Assembly (NCBI RefSeq): GCF_008801835.1
Contig: NZ_VZOW01000006.1
Span: forward strand, 62,001 to 126,000
Direction of reading: 5' to 3'
Source: Cupriavidus pauculus
GTDB taxonomy: Bacteria; Pseudomonadota; Gammaproteobacteria; Burkholderiales; Burkholderiaceae
Length of the DNA stretch: 64,000 nt
Shown here in pieces: positions 1 through 7,982 of the stretch (within the stretch, counting starts at the first letter, position 1; each line of letters starts with the position of its first letter). The notes under the pieces are model-generated. The model did not search any database. It was not told the origin of the DNA and saw only the letters and a program-made list of their open reading frames with translations. Position numbers and translations under genes: made by a program.

Positions 1-440
1 CGCTGTACAGCGTGGTGGTGGAGCGCGCCCAGGCCTCGGCCGCAGCGGAACGGGCGCGCGGACTTCGGCTGGCTGGCCTGTGCGATCCGACCGACACGGT
101 TATCGATCCATCCGCCACGCTCGCCCAGACCGCCGACAAGTTTGCCGAGACCGGCACGCGCTACTTGTATGTCGTCGACGCTGGCGGCGCGCTGCTGGGC
201 GCGGTGTCGATCCACGCGGTGCAGCGCGCGCAGCGCGACGGCGCCGATCCGGCGCTGCTGACGCTATGCGACGCCAGTTTTCCGTCGCTCACGCCCGATT
301 CGCGGCTGCGCGACGCACTGGCGATCTTCTCGGAACACGGCATCAACCGGATTCCGCTGATCCGCGATGCCGCCAGCCGCGAACTGCTCGGCACCGTGTC
401 CAAGCAGCGCGTGCTGCAGGAAGCGTCCTGCCTGTTCTGA
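1..440 (+). CDS. C-terminal part of a CBS-domain protein, probably a ClC-type chloride channel (5' end outside window)
   Basis: The reading frame is open from the first bases of the window (codons from position 3) to TGA at 438-440, so only about the last 145 residues are present. They form two tandem CBS motifs: one around YLYVVDAGGALLGAVS and a second around HGINRIPLIRDAASRELLGTV. CBS pairs bind adenine nucleotides and regulate the attached domain. The entry sequence LYSVVVERAQ resembles the end of the last helix of ClC chloride channels, many of which carry a cytoplasmic CBS pair in Burkholderiaceae. The ClC assignment is an inference, because the channel body is not visible. Another CBS-tailed protein is possible. 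Confidence 0.6.
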   Translation, partial: LYSVVVERAQASAAAERARGLRLAGLCDPTDTVIDPSATLAQTADKFAETGTRYLYVVDAGGALLGAVSIHAVQRAQRDGADPALLTLCDASFPSLTPDSRLRDALAIFSEHGINRIPLIRDAASRELLGTVSKQRVLQEASCLF

Positions 441-568
441 GCGGCCGTTTTGGCTGCGCCCCGGCGGCTTGTCGACCGGAACGACCAAGCGATCGGAGCG
501 ATCCGCACCATGTAAGGATTGCGCCACAACGGGCGCGCCCGCGCTCCCCTGCACCCGGGACATCAGGG

Positions 569-574
569 TAGAAT
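569..574 (+). promoter_or_regulatory. Putative -10 box (TAGAAT)
   Basis: TAGAAT lies about 100 bases upstream of the start at 675, in the 234-base gap after the CBS protein. The same hexamer precedes several other genes in this window (16201, 27749, 36541), which suggests it is the local sigma-70 type -10. No convincing -35 is visible. The rest of the gap shows no gene. Confidence 0.3.
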
Positions 575-674
575 CGCGGGTTAGCCTGCCTGCGCGAAGC
601 GGCTGCAAGCATGACGACACCCGGCGCCGGCGGTATCCAATAAAACGCTCGCATCTTTCTTGTCGGGAGTCCCC

Positions 675-1070
675 ATGTCCAGGCTGTTTTCGCGTCTGCC
701 GCGCGCCGCGTGCGTGGCCACGCTGCTGCTCGCCGCCGCCGCATCCGCGCCGTCTTTCGCACAGTCAACGCAGGACGCTACGGCGATTCCCGGCGCGCCG
801 GTGCGTGTGATTCCGGCCGACGCCGCGATGGCGCGCATGGAACTGGCCCGGCCCTCGGCCACCGATCCGCTGCAGGCCAAGCTCGACGGCAAGGTGGTGG
901 GCGTAGCGCCCGGCCTGCGCATCTTCAGCACGGAAACGCTGCTGGTGAATCCCGCGGCCATCGCCAACAAGAAGCTGCCGGTGCGCTACAAGCTCGACCT
1001 GTACGGCCAGTTGCTCACGGCCTGGGTCATGACCGATGCAGAAGTGAAGGCCTGGAAGGCCGCCCACTGA
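675..1070 (+). CDS. Small secreted protein of unknown function
   Basis: 131 residues. A classical signal peptide opens the protein (basic MSRLFSRLPRAA, hydrophobic LLLAAAASA, then cleavage near SFAQ), so the product is probably periplasmic. The mature part has no cysteines and no family I recognise; it contains a short basic/aromatic stretch (KKLPVRYKLDLYGQLL). The ATG at 675 is preferred over the upstream TTG at 660 because GGGAG at 665-669 sits about 5 bases before it. It lies 66 bases upstream of miaB in the same orientation and may be co-transcribed with it. Function unknown. Confidence 0.7.
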   Translation: MSRLFSRLPRAACVATLLLAAAASAPSFAQSTQDATAIPGAPVRVIPADAAMARMELARPSATDPLQAKLDGKVVGVAPGLRIFSTETLLVNPAAIANKKLPVRYKLDLYGQLLTAWVMTDAEVKAWKAAH

Positions 1071-1136
1071 CGCCAATTTTTTGAATCGACCTGTTGTGCC
1101 CCTGATGCCCCCAGGTAAACCACTGAGACCGGCACC

Positions 1137-2489
1137 ATGAAGAAGGTATTTGTCAAAACGTACGGCTGCCAGATGAACGAGTACGACTCGGACAAGATGG
1201 TGGACGTGCTGAACGCCACGCAGGGCATGGAGCCCACCGACAACGTCGAAGACGCCGACGTGATCCTGTTCAACACCTGCTCGATCCGCGAAAAGGCCCA
1301 GGAGAAGGTGTTTTCCGAACTCGGCCGCATGAAGGCGCTGAAGGCCGTCAAACCCGATCTGGTGATCGGCGTGGGCGGCTGCGTGGCCAGCCAGGAAGGC
1401 GCGTCGATCGTGTCGCGCGCCCCGTATGTCGATGTCGTGTTCGGCCCGCAGACGCTGCACCGCCTGCCCGACCTGATCCACCGCCGTCAGCAGACCGGCG
1501 TGTCGCAGGTCGACATCTCGTTCCCCGAAATCGAGAAATTCGATCACCTGCCGCCGGCGCGCGTGGACGGCCCGAGCGCCTTCGTGTCGATCATGGAAGG
1601 TTGCTCGAAGTACTGCAGCTATTGCGTGGTGCCGTACACGCGCGGCGAGGAAGTGTCACGCCCGTTCGAGGACGTGCTGGCCGAAGTGGCCGGTCTGGCC
1701 GAACAGGGCGTGCGCGAAGTGACGCTGCTGGGCCAGAACGTCAACGCCTATCGCGGCGCGATGGGCGGCACCAGCGAGATTGCCGACTTCGCGTTGCTGA
1801 TCGAATACGTTGCCGAAATTCCGGGCATCGAACGGATTCGCTACACAACCAGCCATCCGAAGGAATTCACCACGCGCCTGATCGAGCTGTACGAACGCTG
1901 CGACAAACTGGTGAACCATCTGCACCTGCCCGTGCAGCATGCGTCCGACCGCGTGCTGATGGCGATGAAGCGCGGTTACAGCGTGCTCGAATATAAGAGC
2001 ATCATCCGCAAGCTGCGCGCGATCCGGCCGGACATGTCGATGTCGTCCGATTTCATCATCGGTTTCCCCGGCGAGACCGATGCGGATTTCGACAAGCTGA
2101 TGGCAATGGTCAACGAGATCGGCTACGACACGTCGTTCTCGTTCATCTTCAGTCCGCGCCCCGGCACGCCGGCCGCCAACCTGCACGACGATACGCCCCA
2201 CGAGGTGAAGCTGCGCCGCCTGCAGACGCTGCAGGCCACGATCGAAGAAAACGTGGTGCGCATCAGCAAGGGCATGCTCGGCACGGTGCAGCGCATCCTG
2301 GTGGAAGGGCCATCGCGCAAGGACCCGAGCGAACTGCACGGCCGCACCGAGAACAACCGGGTGGTCAACTTCGCGCTGCCCGGCGTGCCACAAGCGCAGC
2401 GGGACCGCATGATCGGCCAGATGGTCGACGTGAACATCACGCAGGCTTTCCCGCATTCGCTGCGCGGTGAACTCGTCGTGCGTCAGTAA
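1137..2489 (+). CDS. miaB: tRNA-2-methylthio-N6-dimethylallyladenosine synthase MiaB
   Basis: 450 residues, the normal length for MiaB. This radical-SAM enzyme adds the 2-methylthio group to i6A37 of tRNAs reading UNN codons. The UPF0004 N-terminal domain has its three cluster cysteines at C11 (KTYGCQMN), C48 (FNTCSIRE) and C82 (GVGGCVAS). The radical-SAM CxxxCxxC is at C156, C160 and C163. A C-terminal TRAM domain follows (about 375-450). It heads the conserved miaB-ybeZ-ybeY group; only 6 bases separate its stop from the next start, so the genes are almost certainly co-transcribed. All expected cysteines are present. Confidence 0.97.
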   Translation: MKKVFVKTYGCQMNEYDSDKMVDVLNATQGMEPTDNVEDADVILFNTCSIREKAQEKVFSELGRMKALKAVKPDLVIGVGGCVASQEGASIVSRAPYVDVVFGPQTLHRLPDLIHRRQQTGVSQVDISFPEIEKFDHLPPARVDGPSAFVSIMEGCSKYCSYCVVPYTRGEEVSRPFEDVLAEVAGLAEQGVREVTLLGQNVNAYRGAMGGTSEIADFALLIEYVAEIPGIERIRYTTSHPKEFTTRLIELYERCDKLVNHLHLPVQHASDRVLMAMKRGYSVLEYKSIIRKLRAIRPDMSMSSDFIIGFPGETDADFDKLMAMVNEIGYDTSFSFIFSPRPGTPAANLHDDTPHEVKLRRLQTLQATIEENVVRISKGMLGTVQRILVEGPSRKDPSELHGRTENNRVVNFALPGVPQAQRDRMIGQMVDVNITQAFPHSLRGELVVRQ

Positions 2490-2495
2490 GGCCAT

Positions 2496-3491
2496 ATGAA
2501 GATTCCAACCGCAGAATTCGTCGCACCCAGGGACGACAACACACGCCTGCAGAACCTGTGCGGGCCGCTCGATGAAAACCTGCGCCAGATCGAGCAGGCG
2601 CTCGACGTGACGATCCAGCGCCGCGGCCATCGCATGACCGTGCGCGGCGATCGCGCACAGGACGCCGCGCTGGCGCTGGAACGTTTCTACAACAACGCGC
2701 GCGTGGCGCTGTCGATCGACGATGTGCAGCTCGGACTGGTGGAAGCGCGCCAGATCGCCGCGCACGGGGCCTATCTGCCCGACAACGACGACGATGCCGC
2801 GCCGGGCGTGGAAGACGAATCGCCGGTGCTGCACACCCGCCGCGCCGGCCTGCAGGGCCGCACGGCGATGCAGCGCGATTATCTGCGCAACATCCTGTCG
2901 CACGACCTGACGCTGGGCATCGGTCCCGCCGGCACCGGCAAGACCTACCTGGCGGTGGCCTGCGCGGTGGACGCCCTGGAGCGCGACACGGTCAAGCGCA
3001 TCGTGCTGACGCGTCCCGCCGTCGAGGCCGGAGAACGCCTCGGCTTCCTGCCTGGCGACCTTGCCCAGAAGGTCGATCCGTACCTGCGCCCGCTGTACGA
3101 TGCCCTGTACGATTTGCTCGGATTCGATCGCACGCAGAAGATGTTCGAGCGCCAGATGATCGAGATCGCGCCGCTTGCGTACATGCGCGGCCGCACGCTC
3201 AACCACGCGTTCATCATCCTCGACGAAGCCCAGAACACCACGCCGGAACAGATGAAGATGTTCCTGACCCGGATCGGCTTCGGTTCGAAGGCCGTGATCA
3301 CCGGCGACACCACGCAGATCGACTTGCCGCGCGGCCAGAAAAGCGGTCTGGTGGAGGCGCAGCACGTGTTGCGCGACGTGCGCGGCGTGTCGTTCACGCG
3401 CTTTTCCAGCATCGACGTGGTGCGCCATCCGCTGGTGGCCCGCATCATCGAGGCTTATGACGAATTCCACGCCCAGCACAAGGACGCCTGA
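2496..3491 (+). CDS. ybeZ: PhoH-like ATPase (YbeZ)
   Basis: 331 residues. Cytoplasmic PhoH-family P-loop ATPase, thought to work with YbeY in rRNA processing and ribosome quality control. The N-terminal 120 residues include a KH-like segment. The Walker A motif GPAGTGKT is at 143-150, and a Walker B with DEAQNTT follows near residue 240. It starts 6 bases after miaB and ends 2 bases before ybeY, the same order as miaB-ybeZ-ybeY in E. coli. The acidic linker around residues 95-110 is not conserved in the family. The assignment to the PhoH family is certain; the cellular role is inferred from orthologs. Confidence 0.93.
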   Translation: MKIPTAEFVAPRDDNTRLQNLCGPLDENLRQIEQALDVTIQRRGHRMTVRGDRAQDAALALERFYNNARVALSIDDVQLGLVEARQIAAHGAYLPDNDDDAAPGVEDESPVLHTRRAGLQGRTAMQRDYLRNILSHDLTLGIGPAGTGKTYLAVACAVDALERDTVKRIVLTRPAVEAGERLGFLPGDLAQKVDPYLRPLYDALYDLLGFDRTQKMFERQMIEIAPLAYMRGRTLNHAFIILDEAQNTTPEQMKMFLTRIGFGSKAVITGDTTQIDLPRGQKSGLVEAQHVLRDVRGVSFTRFSSIDVVRHPLVARIIEAYDEFHAQHKDA

Positions 3492-3493
3492 TC

Positions 3494-4237
3494 TTGACCA
3501 AGAAGCACCCGAAGACCACCCCGCAGACCGCCAGCCTGGTCCTCTTCGACGGCAACGGCCGCGCACGCAAGGCCTCGGCGCACGCGCTGCGCATCCAGCT
3601 TGCCGATGGCCGCAGCCTGACGCTGGACCTGTCGCAAGCCGGCGACGGCGTGGTGGCCCTGCTGGCCGAACATACCGACACGCATCAGCAGGCCGGCTTG
3701 CTGGTGCGCCCTGACAATGCCGATGCGCTCTCGGTGGCCGTGACCGCCACGCCGATCGTGACCACCACCGGCACGCCGGCCACGCCGCCGGAATTCGAAC
3801 TCGATGTCCAGATTGGCGACGGCATGGCAAAGCGCGAGGGACTGCCTTCACGCAAGCAGATCCAGAAGTGGGTCAAGTCGGCGCTATACGCTGACGCGGC
3901 GCTGACCGTGCGCTTTGTCGACGAAGAGGAAGGCCGAACGCTCAATCGCACGTACCGCGGCAAGGATTACGCGACCAATGTGCTGACCTTCGCCTACGCG
4001 GAAAACGCCGACGATCCGGTCAGCGGCGATATCGTGCTGTGCTGCCCGGTGGTGGAAGCCGAGGCGCGCGAGCAGAAGAAGGCGCTGGAAGCACACTACG
4101 CGCACCTGATCGTCCATGGCGTGCTGCACGCGCAGGGCTACGAGCACGACGACGACGCCGAGGCCGAGGAAATGGAGGCGATCGAGACGGAGACGATGCA
4201 GGCGCTGGGGTATCCGGATCCGTATCAGGTGAAGTAA
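3494..4237 (+). CDS. ybeY: Endoribonuclease YbeY with an N-terminal extension
   Basis: 247 residues with a TTG start 2 bases after ybeZ. YbeY is a zinc-dependent endoribonuclease/rRNA maturation factor. The catalytic domain occupies about 101-247, with the zinc motif at H208, H212 and H218 and the upstream TFAYAE strand. Classical YbeY is about 150-160 residues, so the first 95 or so residues are extra. They read as a small beta-rich unit followed by a Thr/Pro-rich linker ([10 protein letters not shown]). An internal ATG at codon 111 lies too far inside the domain to be the start. In most proteobacteria corC follows directly; here an accessory module intervenes. Confidence 0.92.
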   Translation: MTKKHPKTTPQTASLVLFDGNGRARKASAHALRIQLADGRSLTLDLSQAGDGVVALLAEHTDTHQQAGLLVRPDNADALSVAVTATPIVTTTGTPATPPEFELDVQIGDGMAKREGLPSRKQIQKWVKSALYADAALTVRFVDEEEGRTLNRTYRGKDYATNVLTFAYAENADDPVSGDIVLCCPVVEAEAREQKKALEAHYAHLIVHGVLHAQGYEHDDDAEAEEMEAIETETMQALGYPDPYQVK

Positions 4238-4246
4238 AGGTCGCGA

Positions 4247-4314
4247 TAGCCCCGGGGCTACTCGGGCACTGCGCTGGCCGTTTTTGTATGCGCTGCGACG
4301 TGGGGACGTCGCAG
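4247..4314 (+). other. Palindrome, T-run and stem-loop downstream of ybeY
   Basis: TAGCCCCGGGGCTA (4247-4260) is a perfect 14-base palindrome. A T-run follows at 4281-4285. A 9-bp perfect stem with a GGGG loop is at 4293-4314 (arms CTGCGACGT and ACGTCGCAG). Together they mark the boundary between the ybeY operon and the opposing accessory module. No hairpin is directly followed by a good T-tract, so termination here is only a suggestion. Confidence 0.3.
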
Positions 4315-4361
4315 GGCGTAAGAGCAGCATCAGTCCAATGATGCGATAGCGACGTGTCGAT

Positions 4362-4529
4362 TCAATAGCAATTCCCGAACACGCCAACTGGTGTACTTCC
4401 TGGGGAAGACGGCAATTTTACGCTCTCATCACCCTCTCCCAGATAGACCACACCACGGTCGACCCAGAGGGGGCCCTCATAGTGACCGAGATTAACGAGT
4501 GATTCTGCGCCACCTGCAGCAGAGCACGC
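4362..4529 (-). pseudogene. C-terminal remnant of a third copy of the putative immunity protein family
   Basis: Directly after the TAG stop of the neighbouring gene (4530-4532), the same minus-strand frame stays open for 55 codons to TGA at 4362-4364. The translation contains LVNLGHYEGPLWVDRG, then VVYLGEGDESVKLPSS, and ends in VFGNCY. This matches the C-terminal third of the two upstream paralogs (LVNLQHGPFPRWGDKEVYFLG... ending GCY, and LVHGPSPLWLDTEVTLYAG... ending GDCY). There is no start codon or ribosome site of its own. It is best read as the surviving 3' end of a third tandem copy. The homology is visible by eye; the remnant interpretation is an inference. Confidence 0.65.
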
Positions 4530-4937
4530 CTAGTAACAACCCGAAACACCGCGACTCCTATGACTCGGTCTTCCGGCCGACGAGGGCAGAACCCACTCTT
4601 CGCTGTCATCTCCCAGAAAATAGACCTCCTTATCCCCCCAACGGGGAAATGGTCCATGTTGTAGGTTGACAAGGCGTTCGTTTAATAGACGGCCCTCCTT
4701 ATTGTATAACCGCGCATAGCCTACGCCGTTGTCGCTGACCTGACCCGGCATTCCAAAACCGACGGCCAGCGCCCACAAGTTGATGTTCTGGTACTGCTGG
4801 ATAAAATAGTCATGATTTGGGCTATAGCAGCGGTCGCCGAGTGGGGTGCCAGGTTTCCAGATGAGGTACAAACCGAGCATGAGCATCGCTGCGGTGACTG
4901 CTATCTTCTTTTTTCCAAGTGCTCCGAATATTTTCAT
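4530..4937 (-). CDS. Putative membrane-anchored immunity protein, copy B
   Basis: 135 residues from ATG at 4937. An N-terminal hydrophobic segment (about 10-28, KKIAVTAAMLMLGLYLIW) suggests a single inner-membrane anchor with a periplasmic domain. The core matches the adjacent copy A: RCYSPNHDYF, IQQYQNINL, GFGMPGQVSD, VGYARLYNKEG and a terminal GCY. I do not recognise a named family. Its position downstream of a PAAR/DUF6402 pair, in tandem duplicate and with a membrane anchor, fits a T6SS immunity protein. That role is inferred from context only. The upstream in-frame extension overlaps copy A and is unlikely to be translated. Confidence 0.6.
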   Translation of the reverse strand: MKIFGALGKKKIAVTAAMLMLGLYLIWKPGTPLGDRCYSPNHDYFIQQYQNINLWALAVGFGMPGQVSDNGVGYARLYNKEGRLLNERLVNLQHGPFPRWGDKEVYFLGDDSEEWVLPSSAGRPSHRSRGVSGCY

Positions 4938-5010
4938 CGCAGCAATGAGATTGCAGCGATCACAAAATAAATCAGCCGATCCGAGCCGCAATAGAAATTC
5001 ATACCTCGTC

Positions 5011-5409
5011 CTAGTAGCAGTCGCCGTAGTAGCCGATGGGAATTTCGCCGACCGTAGTCGGTAGTTGAACAACGTCGTAGTCATTGCCGGCATAGAGGGT
5101 AACCTCCGTATCGAGCCAGAGAGGGCTCGGCCCATGAACAAGGTCGCCAAATATCTCGTGCATCAGTTTTCCCTTTCTGTCATACAGGCGGGAGTAGCCG
5201 ACAAAGCTGTCGCTGCCTTGTCCTGGCATCCCAATGCCAACAAGCAGCGCGATGAGGTTCAGGTTCTGATATCGCTGCACGTAGTAATCATGATTCGGGC
5301 TGTAGCAGCGGCCGCCAAACGGCTCACCTTGCTTCCACCACCAATAAGTGCCATAGGCAACCGCACAAAACAAAATACCAGCCGCTAACCATTTTAGTTT
5401 TACGCTCAT
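5011..5409 (-). CDS. Putative membrane-anchored immunity protein, copy A
   Basis: 132 residues from ATG at 5409; a TTG at 5418 would add three residues, but AGGGAAGGA is better spaced for the ATG. One N-terminal membrane segment (LKWLAAGILFCAVAYGTYWWW) is followed by the conserved block GGRCYSPNHDYYVQRYQNLN, then VGIGMPGQGSD, VGYSRLYDRKG and the terminal GDCY. It is clearly paralogous to copy B, sharing about half of its core positions and nearly the same length. It lies about 35 bases downstream of the candidate effector on the same strand. Immunity function is inferred from gene order; the biochemical activity is unknown. Confidence 0.65.
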   Translation of the reverse strand: MSVKLKWLAAGILFCAVAYGTYWWWKQGEPFGGRCYSPNHDYYVQRYQNLNLIALLVGIGMPGQGSDSFVGYSRLYDRKGKLMHEIFGDLVHGPSPLWLDTEVTLYAGNDYDVVQLPTTVGEIPIGYYGDCY

Positions 5410-5453
5410 CGTTTGCAATCCTTCCCTAACTGCGACGCTATTCGCGCGGTGTG

Positions 5454-6316
5454 CTAGAGCGCAACGTATTTCACATTAGCCGGCAACCATATGACGTCCG
5501 AAAAAACATAGAAATCGCCACCCTCATTTCTGGCATGCTGCCACCGACGAAAATCGGTATTTTTCACTGGAACAAAGCCTGGAAATTCCCCGGCTCTCAA
5601 TTCATTGGAGTACGACTTGTATTTCGCTATCTCAAGCTTGGTGAGACACCGTTTTCGACTCCAGATACCCAGCCCGAATAATTCATCCTCATATCTTCGC
5701 GCATTGAAGTCGTAGGTATCGCGAACGTAGACGCCCATGCGCTCTATTTCGAATATACTTTATTCGAAAATATCCCACGGGATGTTTTCCCCACAAGCGC
5801 AAGCTTCAACGTGGCATTGAATATCGCCCCAAAGAGATCGTCTAGCGTATCGAAATACGAACCGAAAGTCCTGTAATTCACCTGGCAGGTCCTATCGAGC
5901 TCCCATGCATTTTCCAGGCCATACCCTAGCTTGATCTGCTTGCCCGGAGACCATCCAGCTTTTTTCAAATGCTTAACAAGTTGGTCTCGTCCATTTTTTG
6001 TGTTCCAACCCTGGCAAAGATCCTCAAATACAGGGACGACACGCGGAAACTCAAGAAGCCACTTCATCTTTACTATCTGGCTATCAACTTGACTTGCTGG
6101 TAGTAATCGAGGATCCCCTGCGTCTTCGCCCCTCAGGTGAGCAGGCATCGCCCAAGCCGGCTTCGTCGAAAACCATCGACGCATCAGGGCCGCGGACACC
6201 CGCCATCCCATCCGGTCCATCGCAACGGGAATCTCGTCGAGATACATCACGTCCGCCTCGACCACCTTTCCTTGCCGATTGCTCACCGGACTCAATATCG
6301 AAGTCGCTACGCTCAT
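5454..6316 (-). pseudogene. DUF6402-type putative T6SS effector, split by a single-base frameshift
   Basis: The start ATG at 6316 overlaps the PAAR stop (ATGA). The frame gives 190 residues, including VMYLDEIPVAMDRMGWRV and LMRRWF, before TAG at 5744-5746. The family signature then continues in another frame as IERMGVYVRDTYDFN, LGIWSRKRC and GGDFYVFSDVIW, ending at 5454. Adding one T in the minus-strand TATTCG (about 5750-5755) gives ...SNKVYFEIERMGVYVRD... and one 287-residue protein. The sequence resembles DUF6402, a Burkholderiales family found beside PAAR proteins, whose activity I do not know. It is either a genuine disruption or a sequencing error. Confidence 0.65.
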
Positions 6317-6909
6317 GGCCGAATTCCCATCTCCGTTTGCACCAGATAGATCAGCGACACCGCCTCCGGCGCGCTGCCGCACGCCGCGGCAGTCGTGCCG
6401 TCGGCCAAGGTGACACCTTCGAGATCTCCGGACGCGGTGCGAACGCACCATGCAAAGCCCGCCGCAGGCAGCCCGGTCTCGCGGCTGTGAATGACGAAAT
6501 GCTCGTCAAAGGCGGTTGATTGGGACGCACGTTCCCGATCGAAACCGGACGAAAAGCCACCCTGCGCTGCTCCGACATCGGGATTAACCATCCAACGCCG
6601 CCCGTACACAGGAGTGATCCGGGGATGACGCGCGCATTTGCAGAGCACGAGGTCGCCGCCCAGCGCCTGGCGCGCTCCTCCTGCCGTGAAGTCAATCATC
6701 CGGTTTCTCTGCGGCGACCCGGGCGCCCTGGCGATTGGGCCCGCGCTCCGACAGGCGTCGCACCATGCCTGATCCCCAAGCAGCGCCAACCTGCGCGGGC
6801 GGCCGTCCTCACCTTCGATGGTGCTGTGCGAGGCGCCGGGAAAGACCCGGCTTCCGGCACCGCTATCCAGCGGATCGTCTTCGACTGCTGCGTAGTAGAT
6901 TCCCACCAT
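6313..6909 (-). CDS. PAAR-motif protein with C-terminal transthyretin-like extension
   Basis: 198 residues from ATG at 6909, with AGAGG just upstream. Residues 25-105 match the PAAR form common in Burkholderiales: GRPRRLALLGDQAWCDAC (C50, C53), then GGDLVLCKC (C90, C92). PAAR proteins sharpen the VgrG spike of type VI secretion systems and carry effectors. Residues 131-198 (AFDEHFVIHSRETGLPAAGF...) resemble the transthyretin/Ig-like extension seen on PAAR and VgrG proteins. The stop overlaps the next start by ATGA, implying translational coupling to the DUF6402 protein. No vgrG, hcp or tss genes are in the window, so the spike must be supplied from elsewhere. Confidence 0.8.
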   Translation of the reverse strand: MVGIYYAAVEDDPLDSGAGSRVFPGASHSTIEGEDGRPRRLALLGDQAWCDACRSAGPIARAPGSPQRNRMIDFTAGGARQALGGDLVLCKCARHPRITPVYGRRWMVNPDVGAAQGGFSSGFDRERASQSTAFDEHFVIHSRETGLPAAGFAWCVRTASGDLEGVTLADGTTAAACGSAPEAVSLIYLVQTEMGIRP

Positions 6910-7094
6910 CGCCTCTGTGGTCGATACGGAAACCAGCAGTCAACTCAACTGACGATGCAGCGCCAATCACATTTTCATTAAATATGTAACCGATACCGCG
7001 CAAATGGGCCCTGAAACCCGCCCACCGCCCACCCCGGCCAGTTCAGCCTTTTCGTGTATCCTTCAATCACTCTCCACCACGCGCTAGCCGCGAC

Positions 7095-7982
7095 ATGAAC
7101 GACCCTTACCCCAGTTCGAAATCTGCCAACCACAAGCAGACGGATCGCCCCAGATCCCTTCTCGAACGTCTTTCAGATTTCATCTCCCCCGAACCCGACA
7201 CGCGCGCTGAACTGCTGGAAGTGTTGCAGGATGCGCATGAGCGCAACCTGATCGACGCAGATTCGCTGTCGATGATCGAGGGCGTGTTCCAGGTTTCCGA
7301 GTTGACCGCGCGCGACATCATGGTGCCCCGCTCCCAGATGGACGCGGTCAATATCGCCGATGCGCCGGAAAGCTTTATCCCGTACATGCAGCAGACCGCG
7401 CACTCGCGCTTTCCCGTGTACGAGGGCAATCGCGACAACATCATCGGCATCCTGCTGGCCAAGGATTTGCTGCGCTATTACACCGACGAGAATTTCGACC
7501 TGCGCGAGACCTTGCGCCCGGCGGTGTTCATCCCGGAATCCAAGCGCCTGAACATCCTGCTGCGCGAATTCCGCATCAACCGCAACCACATCGCGATCGT
7601 TGTCGACGAGTACGGCGGCGTGGCGGGGCTTGTCACGATAGAAGACGTGCTGGAACAGATCGTGGGCGATATCGAGGATGAATTCGACCTCGATGAAGAC
7701 CAGGACAATATCCTGCCCACCGCCGACGGCGCCTGGCGCGTGCACGGACTGACCGAGATCGAACAGTTCAACGAAGCGTTTGGCACGGCCTTTCCCGATG
7801 ACGATGTCGACACCGTCGGCGGCCTCCTGACTAACCACGTTGGCCACGTCCCGCATCGCGGCGAGGTGATCACACTGCCGCCGATCCGCTTCGAAGTGTT
7901 GCGCGCCGATGCGCGGCAGGTCCATCTGCTGCTGGTGCGCCGCGAAGCGCCGGCCGAACCAAACGGCCTGGCTGAGGCATGA
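7095..7982 (+). CDS. corC: HlyC/CorC-family CBS-domain protein (YbeX)
   Basis: 295 residues. The order is a disordered N-terminus, two CBS domains (about 70-200; ARDIMVPRSQMDAV and HIAIVVDEYGGVAGLVTIED), an acidic linker (DIEDEFDLDEDQDN), and a CorC_HlyC domain (about 210-290). There is no DUF21 membrane domain, as expected for YbeX/CorC. Orthologs are linked to magnesium/cobalt efflux and, in E. coli, to ribosome homeostasis together with YbeY. It overlaps lnt by ATGA, so the two are coupled. The 185-base gap upstream, shared with the divergent PAAR gene, must hold its promoter now that ybeY is separated from it. Confidence 0.93.
   Translation: MNDPYPSSKSANHKQTDRPRSLLERLSDFISPEPDTRAELLEVLQDAHERNLIDADSLSMIEGVFQVSELTARDIMVPRSQMDAVNIADAPESFIPYMQQTAHSRFPVYEGNRDNIIGILLAKDLLRYYTDENFDLRETLRPAVFIPESKRLNILLREFRINRNHIAIVVDEYGGVAGLVTIEDVLEQIVGDIEDEFDLDEDQDNILPTADGAWRVHGLTEIEQFNEAFGTAFPDDDVDTVGGLLTNHVGHVPHRGEVITLPPIRFEVLRADARQVHLLLVRREAPAEPNGLAEA

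Noticed and set aside
4293..4314. Perfect 9-bp stem with GGGG loop after ybeY as a Rho-independent terminator
   Set aside because: No T-tract follows on either strand; the T-run lies on the wrong side. Kept only as a structural note.
4530..5150. A 206-codon reading of immunity copy B starting at 5150
   Set aside because: The first 71 codons overlap the end of copy A in another frame and lack family similarity; homology starts at the ATG at 4937.
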